Source: Cavia porcellus
Taxonomy: Eukaryota; Chordata; Mammalia; Rodentia; Caviidae
Direction: 5' to 3'
NCBI RefSeq assembly: GCF_034190915.1
Contig: NW_026947486.1
Coordinates: 17,448,001 to 17,512,000 of the forward strand
DNA: 64,000 nt
The number at the start of each line of letters is the position of its first letter. The stretch's first letter is position 1. The position numbers and the translations under genes were made by a program. A model generated the notes under the pieces. The model was not told the origin of the DNA. It was given only the letters and a program-made list of their open reading frames with translations, and made no database searches. This document shows, piece by piece, positions 47,471-58,875 of the stretch.

Positions 47471-47984
47471 TATGACTAATAAGAACATAAAGTTTAGAAT
47501 TTTTAGATACCCAGATTAGAGTGGCCTTGGAAACCTAGGACTTTGCTTTAAAAACAAAAATATCAGTTATTCTTAGCAATTAATTTGATCCAGGAACAAA
47601 TGAAATATTTTGAAGCATTCTTTTTCTCAAAGAGTGCTAAGAATAAGTATTAAGTTATGAATCATAATTGCCAATGAAAACTTGGTAGCTCTCCAGCTTC
47701 TCTTGTATTTTATTTGAAAAATTTACAGAATTTTGGAACTATGCCATTTGAAGACACTGCTTCAAATAAGCCTCCTTATTCAGTTTTGTAAGTGAAATGG
47801 CCAATTGGAGGAAATAATAGGATTTTGCTAACATACATGTAGCTGACACAATAACTACATTTAAAGTTTGCTGAATTTGTACATAGTACTGAATTGCTTT
47901 TTTAAGAATAACACTTTAATTTAGCCTTGCAATTCTCTTCTCATTGTAGAACTAACAAAAGACAGATTCCTTCTTGAAAACTAT
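47471..47984. other. No recognised feature
   Basis: No gene or named repeat is visible in this 0.5-kb AT-rich stretch. Confidence 0.45.
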
Positions 47985-48185
47985 ACATCACACACATGCA
48001 CATGCATAGACACAGCCTCTCCAGCACATGTGTTTGAAATTTCTCACACACACTTGTGAACACAAGCATAGATCTGCATGCACAAATGCATACATACACA
48101 TAGGCACATATGTAAACATAGTGACAGGTACATGCATGTTTATAAAAACATGAAAATGCATGTGCATACTCGCATGTATGCATCC
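47985..48185. repeat. CA/CATG-rich low-complexity region
   Basis: Irregular repeats of ACACA, CATGCA and TACATACACATA fill about 200 bp. An 85-residue open frame on the complement with many His, Cys, Tyr and Val residues is a by-product of this composition. Confidence 0.75.
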
Positions 48186-48239
48186 TTATTTGCCTCAAAA
48201 TCTTGATTAATTACTGCGATTCACAGTATAAGAATCCAG

Positions 48240-48960
48240 AGTATGAGAACCATAATGAAATGTCACTTCATAACTGTTGGCTACTTATATATTCTTTAAA
48301 AGACAAGCAACAGGAGTTAAAATGAATGGGAGAAATTGAAGCCCATGTATATTGCTGTTGAACATATAAAATGGTATAATATAGTGCAAAACATTTCATC
48401 AGATCCTCAAGAAGTTTAACATACAATTATATAATTCAACATTTCCACTTCTGTTTATATACTGAAAGAAATGAAAACAAGTGCACAAACATACCTTGAA
48501 CATATATTTAATGTTCATAGCAGCACATTCACAATAGCTGAAACATGTAGACAAAAATATGGTGCATCTATACAGTGGAATATTACTTGGATTCAAAGGA
48601 GCTAGTTTTACATGTTTTTTAAAAAGTGAAACATCAATACACAAGTCATGAGAATTCTAGAAAACATCATGTGAGGTGAAAGAAGTCAGACATAAATGGC
48701 CACATTATATGACTGCATTTATATGAAATGTTCACAATACATAGATACCTCTGACAGTATATTTATAATTTCCCAGGACCAGGGAGATGGGAGAGTGGGA
48801 TGTGATAACTGAATAGGTACAGAATTTTACTTTTTGGATGACAAAAATATGCTGGAATTAGATAGTGATAGTGTCCAATATTTATTATATTAAAAGGTAT
48901 TGAGTTGCTAAATTTTGTCGGGAGTATTTTTGTTAGTAAATGTGTTGTAGTTAGTGGTTG
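48240..48960 (+). mobile_element. Old L1 3' end, plus strand
   Basis: TTCATAGCAGCACATTCACAA, ATACAGTGGAATATTACTTGG and GATACCTCTGACAGTATATT are degraded L1 ORF2 C-terminal and 3' UTR landmarks. It is an L1M-age fragment. Confidence 0.55.
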
Positions 48961-49019
48961 TGAGGAGGACAATTAGAATCAGAATACAGAATTTATAATA
49001 TTATTTTATGATGATCATA

Positions 49020-49790
49020 CAGAGTTAAACACAAGAAAGTGCAGGAAATCTTTCCACAACATTAAAGACCCAGAATATTCAGCCAAGAAATGGATCCCAC
49101 AGCAATGTTCTGCATAAGTCCAGATGAAAACTTAGAATCCACGGCAATGCCTTCCAAGAGTCCAACTGGAGGTCTAGAGCCCACAAGAAGGACTCACACC
49201 AGTCTCTTTAATGGACCTGCACTGGGAAGGCTCAAAGGTCAGTAGTGGAAGCTAGAAAGTCTACCAGCAGGGTGAAGGAGCTGTGCTGGTAGGTTTGAGG
49301 GCTTTACACTGGAGCTGAGAAGTCATGCTCAAAATAAGAACCAGAGATGCCCTGAAAATTACCACAGGAATCCTCAGTGACACGGAGGTCCCAAACTCCT
49401 CCAATGATAAGAAACCCTGAGTACATGCCAGAGAGCCAGCATGACAAGTTTCTCCTGGAGGTTAAACAGCACACATCTTTCCCTCAGGAGCCAAGAAGTG
49501 ATGCTCTATGTAAGGACCAGAGAGCCCCCAAAGTGAACCACAGCCACTCTTATCAACAAGGTTCCAAGATCCTCTGATGGCAATGGTCGAACTCAAAATG
49601 GAGAAGCTAGTCATGAGGAGAACCCACAGCTCGAAACAGCAACATTGAGAGAAACTCACAACACCTTGCTCTTCTCCACATCTGTATTTATGCTGGTAAC
49701 TTTTCTAAGGTGGGCCATCTATGCTCAGCACCATGCTGATTTAATTTAGCTGGTATTAAGTTGACCACCAGTTTTTAATCCATAACAAAA
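49020..49790. repeat. Unclassified block with internal duplications
   Basis: This block is more GC-rich than its neighbours. A ~43-bp unit starting TCCCACAGCAATG (about 49095) recurs diverged at about 49137. A ~176-bp unit starting GAGAAGTCATGCTC (49317) recurs as AAGAAGTGATGCTC (49493) with matching ACCAGAGA downstream. It has no coding motif. An LTR or an orphan L1 promoter is possible. Confidence 0.45.
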
Positions 49791-49804
49791 TGTTTATGAG
49801 ACAT

Positions 49805-51570
49805 AATAAATAACTTCCTTGTGGTGAATTGGTACATATATGTAGCATGTCTTGATCTTTTTTACTTTCCCTTTCTTTCCTTTACCTCTTCTCCCTCTAC
49901 CCAAATTTCCTTCCCATCTTCACAAAATCTATCTCCAGTTTCGTACTATCTATCTACTCTTTATTTTTTAGGTTTCTCATATAAGAGAAACCATGTAATA
50001 TTTAACCTTCTGTGTCTTATTTATCTCACTTAGCTTTATGGTCTCAAGGTGCATCCATTTTTTTTTTACATTTGTGGCTGAGTAGTACTCCATTATGTAT
50101 ATATACATAATAATTTATCAGTTCATCTGCAGATGGACACATGCTGCTTCCAAGTTTTAACTATTATGAATTGTGCTGCTGTAAACATTGGCATCCATGT
50201 ATCAGTGTCATATAATATCTTTATATCTTTGAGAAAGCTACCTAACAGTGGCATAGCTGTCTCAAATGGAATTTCTAATTTTCGTTTTTAGAGATTTCCA
50301 TAGTGGTTATACTAGTTTACATTCCCACCAACAATGTAAGATTGTCTTTTCACCACAGCCTCTTTGGCATTTGTTTCTGGTGTTCTTGATGATAGCTATT
50401 ATTTCTGGAATAAGATGGAATTCAATGTTGTTTTGACTGGCATTTCTCTAATGCATTTTATTTCTCAAAGATGCTGAACATTTTTTCATGTACCTATTGT
50501 CCATTTGTACATCTTCTGAGAAGTCTCTATACATTTCAATTGCCCGTTTTTGATTTCATTATTTATTTTGAGGGCTTAAATTTTTTGAGTTTTTTATATA
50601 CTATAACCAGGCATGGTGGTGCACTCCTGTAATCCCAGAACTCAGGACACTGAGGAAAGAGTATCATTGTGAGTTCAAGGTTAGCCTGGGTTGCATAGTG
50701 CGTTCAAGGTCAGCTTGAACTACATATTGTGACCCTCCAAAAACCTAAATAAAATAAAATATTGTAGATATTTGTCCTCTATTTGAAAAGTAGCTGGCAA
50801 AATTCATTCCCATTCTGAGTCTCTTCAAACTGAGGTTTCTTTTTTCTGTGCAGAAGCTTTTTAATTTCATATAATCTAATTTGTTGATTGGTGGTGATGT
50901 TTCTTTCAATTGGTGTTCTTTTCAGAAAGTTATTGCCTGTTCCTATGTTTTCAAGAGCTTTATTAACTTTTTCGTTTCCAACAAATTCAGTATTTTTGTT
51001 TTTATATCTTCTTGAACTTTGATCCATTTTGATCTGATTTTCATACAGGGTAGGAGATGTGAATCTATATTCATTTCTTTCCAGGTGGATAACCATTTTT
51101 CATACCAGCATTTGTTAAAGAGAATATCTTTTCTCAAGCATGCTTTTTACCTGGGGTTTTTTCTACATCCTCATTCTATTCCATTGATCAGATGTTTGTT
51201 TTTGTGAAAGTACTTTGCTGTTTTTCTCATTGTAGCTTTGTAATATAACTTGAACTTTGAGATCATGATGCCTCCTTATTTGCTTTTATTGCCCATGTCT
51301 GCTTTTACTATTCTGTGTCTTTTCTGATTCTGTATAAATTTTAAGATAATTTTTTCTAGATCTATGAAGAATACTGTTGGTATTTTGATTAGGATTGCAT
51401 TAAATTTTATATACCACTTTTTGTAATATGGCCATTTGGCAATATTGATTCTGCATCTCCAGGAATAGGGAATGCCTTTACATTTTCTTTTGCCTTTTTC
51501 AATATCTATCTGCAGAGTGTATGCTTTGGTTACAAAATTCTTTCACTTTCTCTGTTAAGTTATGAATTAT
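49805..51570 (-). mobile_element. Older L1 ORF2 3' half, minus strand
   Basis: The plus strand shows the complement of ORF2: GGCTGAGTAGTACTCCATTAT, GAATTGTGCTGCTGTAAACAT, CATTCCCACCAACAATGTAAG, GCATTTCTCTAATGCATTT, and near 51230 GTAGCTTTGTAATATAACTTG, with the RT C-terminal region at the right. It is much more diverged than L1-C to L1-G and is interrupted by a B1 at 50607-50757. Confidence 0.75.
50607..50757 (+). mobile_element. B1-type SINE with internal duplication
   Basis: ACCAGGCATGGTGGTGCACTC, CTGTAATCCCAGAACTCAGGA and GAGTTCAAGGTTAGCCTGGGT are followed ~30 bp later by CGTTCAAGGTCAGCTTGAAC, then GTGACCCTCC and an A-rich tail. The duplicated segment is the typical rodent B1 feature. It lies in old L1 sequence. 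Confidence 0.87.
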
Positions 51571-51589
51571 TCACTTTTAAGAGGTTATG

Positions 51590-52140
51590 AATTGTGAGGA
51601 ATTTTACCTGAACTAAAAAATACTCCTAAAAATAGATCTATCATATGACCCAACTATCCCACTTCTGGGTATACAGCATATCCAAAAGAAATGAAATCAG
51701 CACACCACAGAGAAATCTCCATGCCCATGTTTATTGCAGCACTATTAATACTAGGTAAGATGTAGAATCATTTTAGATAAGTGGTGATGGATGAATAAAG
51801 AAAATATGTTGTATACACACAATGAAATGTTTCTCAGTCATAAAGGAGAATGAAATCCTGTCATTTGTAGCTAAATGAATGCAAATGGAGAACACTATGT
51901 AAAATGAAATAGAAACAGAAAGGAAGCACCATATATTCTCTGTCTCATGTGGAAGCTAAAAAAGTTGAAATGATTGTAGAATAATGATGACTAGAGTTTG
52001 GGAAGAAAGAGAGAAGGTAGATAAAGAGAGGATAGATTTGATCAGTGCAGGATAGTTGTATACGTTGGAGTACTACACTGAATGAATTAACACGTATAAT
52101 TAATATATGGTAATCACCATATGTTTTGTTTCAGCACTTG
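51590..52140 (+). mobile_element. Older L1 3' end, plus strand
   Basis: ATGACCCAACTATCCCACTTC, CATGTTTATTGCAGCACTATT, GAATGAAATCCTGTCATTTGT and TTCTCTGTCTCATGTGGAAGC are degraded ORF2 C-terminus and 3' UTR. It lies head-to-head with the minus-strand L1 at its left. Confidence 0.65.
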
Positions 52141-52184
52141 AAAAATATTGCGTTACTTTTATCTGACTTCCACAATTCCAGAAA

Positions 52185-52530
52185 AGAAGTCTTGGTCCAT
52201 CAAATGTTGCTGTTTTTAATTGTAGGTGATGATTTGTTCATTTCTGCCCTGTTTAAATCTTAGTTTTAATTTTCAGAAGTCTAAATATGATAGATCTGGG
52301 TATGAATGTCTTTGAATTTATATTATTTGGGATTCATTCACCTTACTAAATCTGTATATTTATATGTTCATCAATTTGGGAAATTTTTAGTAATTATTTT
52401 TAAAGATATTTATTCAGCCTGAGCTTGTCTTCTCTGACTCTGACAATGTATACGTTAGATATTTTGTTTCTGTTACAAAGGTTCTTCAATGTCTGTTTAT
52501 CTTTTTCCTATCTATTTTATTTCTGTTATT
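52185..52530 (-). mobile_element. Possible ancient L1-like fragment
   Basis: Segments such as TTTGGGATTCATTCACCTTAC and TTTGGGAAATTTTTAGTAATT resemble the complement of an ancient L1 5'/ORF1-region sequence. The match is from memory and partial. Confidence 0.35.
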
Positions 52531-52534
52531 CTTA

Positions 52535-52900
52535 TAAGGTGTGACAAAAACTATAGTGAATTTTAAAAAATTATTACAGTAGAAAATCAATTGCCATTAA
52601 TCTCCTCCAAAACATCCCTCTGCCCTTGTTTCCAATGTACTTGCCCATCATTCTTGTCACTTTCTAAAGCAGTTCTGGAAGTCCTGTTTGATGTCTTGTC
52701 TTTATAGTGACCCAGCTGCCTCCATGTCCTGAATAATTTAAAACATTTACCTTTTATGGTCATTTTGACTTTAGGAAAGAGCCAGAGTTTGCACAGTGCC
52801 AGTTGTGGTGAATAAGATAAATGAGAACACACCATAATATTTTCATGAGCCTGCCTTTCCTTTGGCCCTTGGCAGTAGCATTCACCATATTTTTTTTAAA
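52535..52900 (-). pseudogene. Mariner-type transposase fossil (C-terminal part)
   Basis: Tc1/mariner transposases are cut-and-paste DDE/D enzymes. On the minus strand, 52835-52587 is open for 82 residues and reads HLSYSPQLALCKLWLFPKVKM then TIKGKCF, collinear with the YSPDLAPCD...FPKLK block that carries the third catalytic Asp of mariner transposases. Later residues (DKNDGQVHWKQGQRDVLEEI) fit the conserved C-terminus. The conserved acidic positions read Gln and Lys, so the copy is dead. The N-terminal half is missing; a possible element end with GTGTGACAAAAACTATAG lies near 52540. Confidence 0.7.
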
Positions 52901-53344
52901 TCACACTGTGTAGAGACATGAAAGATGACTTCCAGAATAGCTTCATAATGTTGCAAGAATCACAAGATAAGTGCATTAGAAACACAAAGAAATATTTTCT
53001 GTGGAAGTATGACAGTGTGTATTTTACTGTATTTTTAAAAATTTTCAACACTAATCATATATTTTGATCACACCTCATGTTTGATCATGTTCATTAGAGT
53101 TTGCTGATTATTTCCTATGTCTTATTCATTTGCTACCAACCCATTCCAGTGAGTCTCTTATTTTCACAAATATTTATTTCAGTTGAAAAATTTTCATTTA
53201 AAAATGTTTTATTTGCTGAAAGTTTCAATTTTAATCATTTCAAATACATTCTTCAGTGCTTAATGAAACATTTACAGGAGGTACATTTAAAAATCCTTGT
53301 TAATTTTAACATCTGTGTCATCTTGACCTTCCATGTCTTGGTAA

Positions 53345-53725
53345 CTTATTAGTTACTGGTACAAAATACCCAACACCTACGATTTAAAGGAGGAGAGTTT
53401 TATTTTGACTCATAGTTTCAGTCCATTGTCAGTTGGTTCCAAGGCTGAAACAGGATGGCAATGAGGCATGACAGGTGGAAAACTGCTCAACCAGTGGCAG
53501 CCAGGAAGCAGAGTGAAAGGAAGGGCCACAGAGGGAGATAAACCCTTTCAGATCAAACCCTTAGTTGACCTACCTCTTCTGACTAGACCTCACCTCCCAA
53601 TAGCACATGCAGCTATGTATCCATCAGTGGACAGATTCATTGATGAGTATTGTGCTCTGTGATCGAATCATCTTCCATACACATGAGACTTTGGGGGAAT
53701 ATTTTAGTTCTGAATTATAGCACTC
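53345..53725 (-). mobile_element. MST-type MaLR LTR, minus strand
   Basis: TTATTAGTTACTGGTACAAAA, TTTTATTTTGACTCATAGTTT, CAGTGGCAGCCAGGAAGCAGA and ACCTCACCTCCCAATAGCACA are the complement of MST LTR landmarks. No internal region is present. Confidence 0.65.
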
Positions 53726-53734
53726 TGTTCATTT

Positions 53735-54150
53735 TCATTTCCACTTTAATGGGCCAGACTTCCTGTAGGTACAGACAGGCAAACACTACATTATCTCATA
53801 CATATGTGGAATCTGAAAAGTTGATCTTGTAGAAGTTGAGAGGAGATGGTAGTTACTAGAACCCCAAAAAATTAAAGGAAGAGGTTAATAGGGAAAGGTT
53901 TGTCAACATGTACTAAGTTATAGTTAGGAGAAATAAACTCTGTGTCCCATGTACAGTAACGATGACTACAGGTAATTATAACATTGTATGGACTTCATAA
54001 AGCTAGAAGAAAGGATTTTGAATGCCTTTACTACAAAGAAATGATAAATGTTTAACTTGTAACAATGTATAATTGTATTTAAAAAAAAAACTCATGCAGT
54101 ACCCCATAACTATTTTGTGTCAGTTAAAAATAAAGAACTGTGAAAAGAAA
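53735..54150 (+). mobile_element. Old L1 3' UTR, plus strand
   Basis: CTCATACATATGTGGAATCTG, GAGATGGTAGTTACTAGAAC, GAAGAAAGGATTTTGAATGCC, CAAAGAAATGATAAATGTTTA and TGTGTCAGTTAAAAATAAAG are characteristic of an L1M-type 3' UTR including its tail. Confidence 0.7.
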
Positions 54151-55404
54151 AAATCAGGTCGAGATATCTTGGTTCTTCATATAATGAACGATTTACAATT
54201 ATTACACTTATACCCTAACAAGTAGGGTATTATTAGGGGTAGTCTCATGTTTGTACCTCATTATTTACTACTGCCAGATTGGAATAATAGTGAGAACTCT
54301 CTTCATACATACAGCCCTTGTACATATCTGCTGGCAGGGAGGAAGATCCATTTGCCATTGCTATGGCTGGATAATAAATTGTCCCTACTCCCACAAATCA
54401 CATCTGCAGACATTTGTGGGTAGGCAGACAGAAATATCTCATTATTGGTGTGGTATATTTGGCTCTACTCTCATGCACAGCATCCCTACACATTTGCCAG
54501 CTAAGAAGCAAAGTGTTGTTACCGTGGCAAGTATGGGACGACAGCCTCAGTTCTCAGGAACAACCTCTAGTGATGTTGCCTGGCCAACATATAAGACAGT
54601 GTTGGTTCTAACATGCAGTGCCCATAGGTGTCCTCCTTTCAGTAGGTACAGTAGTCTCATTAATGGTCTCATTAATCAGAATGGTAGACAGGCTCAATTC
54701 TCGAGCATAGCCTCCAGAGATTCCTACCTGCTGAGAAACAGAGCCCTTTTATTTCCATGGTAAAGTGATAACAATGTTCAACTCTCAGGCACAATATCTG
54801 AAAATGCCTGCCAGATACAATATAGAGCCACTTTGTTGACTTAAAATGATCAGAAAATTTCTGTTCTTTCATACTGCATCTGTATGTGCCTACCAACCCA
54901 GATGCAGAGCTAGCTCATTATTACCAGGATTAAATGGTAGTCAGATCTCCACTCACTCAATCCTAATGTGAGCACCTATTATGGAGTATGAGCATGTTTT
55001 TTTTCTAGCTATGATTCTTGGCTATAGCAGAGCTAATTTTGTTAAAACAGGTATATCATGTAAGTTTCACCTCTACCTAGTCTCCTGACACAGAGTCCTG
55101 GCCTATAATTTTTTTTTCTCTTGACTGTACCCACTGATGTTTCTGGGTTGAAATCTTGTCCTATGCCCAATCTATGATGTACAGGAGGCAAAATGATAAC
55201 AACAATAATAGTAATAACTATTATCTGAGAATTCACCACTGGCTCATTTCTCAAATGTAAGGTCCTTAAAAAGTCTACTTTCTTTTATCTGCCAAAGTTT
55301 TTCTGTCCATTTCATTTATTTCATTTAGGGAGTTTAGGAATGATAAGAGGAAAAGACTAGGGTGAAACGTACTTATAAAATGTTTTGTTACTCCATCATA
55401 AATT
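54151..55404. other. No gene; possible degenerate ~90-bp tandem repeat
   Basis: Between about 54310 and 54830 loosely similar segments recur, such as ATCTGCTGGCAGGGAGGAAGA (54317), TTTGCCAGCTAAGAAGCAAAG (54492) and ACCTGCTGAGAAACAGAGCCC (54726), each followed by a GCTATGGC/CCGTGGCA/CCATGGTA core. This suggests an old tandem array. A 170-residue plus-strand open frame (54251-54763) crosses it, with no recognisable domain and a Cys/His/Ser-rich composition; I do not call it a gene. 54900-55404 holds nothing I can name. Confidence 0.35.
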
Positions 55405-57633
55405 TCAAAATGTTTTAATTTTTATTATTTTTTATTATTTAAAGAGAAAGAAACAAAAATAGGGAAAAAAGGGTAGAAATAATACAGCATTACAGAAAAA
55501 TAAACAGTAAGAAATCACTAGTTGCTAAGTTACATAGTATCATCTTAGAAATAGTTGTTACAAAATTAAAGTATACAAAGTGACATTCAAATAGTGATAC
55601 TGCCAACAGTTCTGCTCAATGATCCAACAAAAACTTAGTAATATGGTTATCAGTCATGCACATTTGTTTTTTATCTTAAAGAGAGTAAGATTAAACATAT
55701 CAAAACAGAACAAAACAGTTTATAAAGAAACAATTTAAAGAAATACAGATTTCAAAGCAAGTCCACTGGAGATCTTCACTGTCTATGTTATTGTCTCTAG
55801 TTTTCTTCCAAATAATTGTCCCCAACTTCACACACATTGAATACATACTGCATATTATATAACTAATCAAATCATTACAGGATGATGAAGGCTTTTTAGT
55901 TCTTCAAGATCTGACATTGGGGAAGGCAATAATGACTACCATAATGTCTCTCATTCTCTTCATAGTAGCTGTCCTTATTTTTATGTATGCTGAAATTGAA
56001 CTTAAGAGACTAGACTAGTATCACTCTGAACAGTGAATAATAATATTGCTAGATTTTGTATCATAATGCTACAGAATTAGCATTGGGTTTCTTAGTGTCT
56101 CTTCTTCAGAGTATCTGTTCATTACATCTTGTATTATATAATCTGTTCCCATAAATAGTATAAAAATTCTTCCCATGTGTTAATTTCTACATGTACATCT
56201 ATCCTCTCTGTATTATAGGGAAAAATAGATCATAACAAGATAACAAAACAAATTCCTAGAAAAACATGCAGTGAAAAAGACACATAAGACCACAATATTA
56301 GGTGATCTGCCATAGTTACTATGATTTCTCTTGTTATTTTCAATAGACTTGCCCACATCATCAGGCTTAATATAGTTAAGCATAGTATTACATAGCTATT
56401 TTTATTAAAAAAAACACAACTTTGAAGACATTGTAGGACTTGAAAATGGTTAATAATCAAAACCAGTATGGATATCTTTTACATCTTGTCATCTTCAGAG
56501 TAGTTGCCACTAGTTTTAGGGTTGATACTATCAAGCATACCAAATTTGAATAAAATCAACCAAGGCAAAACCGCGGTCTAACAAACCAGATTCAAATAAG
56601 ATCAGTCCTAGTAAGACAAGGTAAGTAATACAGGATTTCAGTGTAAGTTAATAGGAAATTAAGGATAGTTACCGTGGTATAACCTGCTATTTTTGGGTTA
56701 GATGTCTGTGCCCTCAAATCTGATATGAGTGGACAGACTGGAACAAAATAAAATCAAACTAAACAGAGTGATAAAACTACTGCGACTTTTAAATCCTGAT
56801 ACACTATTAACAATGACCTCTGCCTTCCTTTTTTAGGCTGTTTTTCACCTTTCCCCTTCTCAGGATGCTTTGAATGTTTTGGGTCTCAGTAGCTCCTTTA
56901 GTTTTTAGATTAGGGGGCCAGCCCACTGTCTATCTGAGTGTTGGTGAACCTTTCTACCCCTGAGCTTGATCTTGAGCTGAACTCCTTTACTCACTAATGT
57001 CAGAAGGTTTTCCTTCCTTCCAGCTGTGTAGTTCTACACTGCCCAAAAGTGTCATAGCTTTCCAATCGATCTGTGGTTGCTGGATGAGTTGCCCCTATTT
57101 CTCTCTGGTTTCCTGTTACATATAGCTTTGCTTTCTCATCTTTGACTTTCAGTTTATTTATCTTCCTTTGGGTTGAGTGTATTTCCCATTCAGAGCATCT
57201 CGATGGAGCCTGCCTCCTAATCTACTCTGCCTGTTTTGTTTTTTGTTTTTTTGTTTTTTTTTTTAGTGTATCAAGGCTATCTATACTAAAGATTATAGCT
57301 TACCCTCTGCCTCATGTCTGCTACTCCACTTTACTGCTATACCACTGTTGCTGGAATCTTGGTATTTTTTCCTCTCTCTCTCTGGAATGTCTTTCAGTAT
57401 TTTTTTGTAGGGTTGGGTCTGTGGCCATGAACTCCCACAGTTCCTCCTTGTCTTGGAAACATCTTGTTTCTCATTAATTTTGAGAGAAAGTTTTACTGGT
57501 ACATCAGTCTTGGTTGCAGATTATTTTCTTTCAGGGCTTGGACTATTTCCCCCCAGGCTCTTCTCGATTTGAGAGTTTGTGTTGATAAATTTGTTGTTAT
57601 TTTGATAATTTTTATGTTGTAGGTAATCTGCTT
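55405..57633 (-). mobile_element. ORF2-deleted (half-L1-like) element, copy 2
   Basis: On the minus strand the order is ORF1 C-terminal domain (57633 to about 57400), inter-ORF sequence, the first ~50-60 codons of ORF2 (about 57290-57135), a junction at about 57105-57135, an ORF2 C-terminal-like stretch (about 57100-56920), and a long 3' UTR (to 55405) with an A-rich tail. RT and most of the endonuclease are absent. The arrangement and junction match copy 1. L1-G enters its ORF1 at about 57633, and the remaining 5' part should lie beyond the window. Confidence 0.7.
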
Positions 57634-58875
57634 CTTTTCTTTTTTTTAAATTTTATTTAAAAGGAAAAAGAGAAAAACACAAAACAAAACCAAGGGGTAT
57701 AAGGGTACACGTAATACAGAACTACAAAAAAAAAAAAAAAAAAAAAAAAAACAGTAAGAAATCACCAGTTAATAGATTACACATTATCATCCTAGAAACA
57801 GTTGCTCAAATCACAGTATCAAAGAATACAAAGTGGATATTCAAACAGCGAGACTGCAAACAGCTGTGTTCAATGATCCAACCAAAAACATTAACATGGT
57901 CCGCCATTTAACACCCCTAAACACACTTGCTGATGTATTCTTTAGAGCTCTTTTTTTCCCCTCTCTTTTTCACAACAAAACGTACACATTTTGGGTTTTA
58001 TTACTACTTAATTCTTAATACTTTTTTTAGGGAGAAAGAATAAAGTCAAATATGGCAAAACAAAGCTGTCAGTCAAAACCAAGGATAGACATAGCACATG
58101 ATGTAAAACAGAGTACAAGGATATCAACAATGGTTATCAACGATGTCTCTTGTTTCCTTAAAAAGAATTGTCTATCTCATTAGATATTATAAAGTTGAAC
58201 AAAACAGTAGAGAACAAGACCAATAAAACTTAGGCATTGTAAACATTACAGGAATTCCAAAGGAGACAATAGTCAAACCAGAATGGGCATCTTAGTGAAT
58301 CTTATTGCCTTCAAAGTAGTTGCCTATACCCTCAAACTTGATACTATCATACAGAATGGAACAGAGTCTAATCAGTCAAAACAAGATCGTGGGAGTATTA
58401 CAGGACTTCAAAACAAGTTAATAGGAAATCAAAAAAAGTTACTATTATATATCCTGCTTTTTAAAAAATTTTCCCCTTAATTAAAACAAACATAAGAAAT
58501 AACTAAATAATTTTTTTAAAGAATAAGGGAGAGATTGAGATAAAATAGGACATAACAATATAACAATGCAGGTCAAAGCATGACTGTATCAGCAACCTAG
58601 TGGTTCACCACCAAATAACCTGACTTAATAGTAGTTACCATAGTGTCTGTCTTTTTCCTTGAAATATTTGATAAAACTTCATATATTATAGCTTCAAATA
58701 TTTCCATATCAAGAAGCAAAGAATAAAGCCTTTCCAATTAATAAGTGAAAACTTTATAAGGCTTCAAGGCCACATAATGGGGAATCATGATTACCACATT
58801 TTTTATATATTTGAATCATTACTTACATTAGGGAAACTATTCGGTATTCACACATGCGAGATTGATTTATTTCAC
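57634..58875 (-). repeat. L1-G 3' UTR
   Basis: It is collinear with L1-E and, inverted, with the L1-D 3' UTR. A 26-bp A-run (plus strand, 57726-57751) sits ~95 bp inside the 3' end, where L1-E has A13 and L1-D a (TTTTTG)n tract on its own strand. Confidence 0.85.

Noticed and set aside
47985..48185. CRISPR-like repeat array
   Set aside because: Irregular short CA/TG repeats without fixed repeat-spacer structure in a mammalian genome.
47941..48198. 85-residue Cys/His/Tyr-rich minus-strand frame
   Set aside because: It comes from CA/CATG low-complexity DNA.
54251..54763. Possible host protein-coding gene
   Set aside because: No domain, no splice-site context I could support, and it overlaps degenerate repeats; kept only as a low-interest observation.
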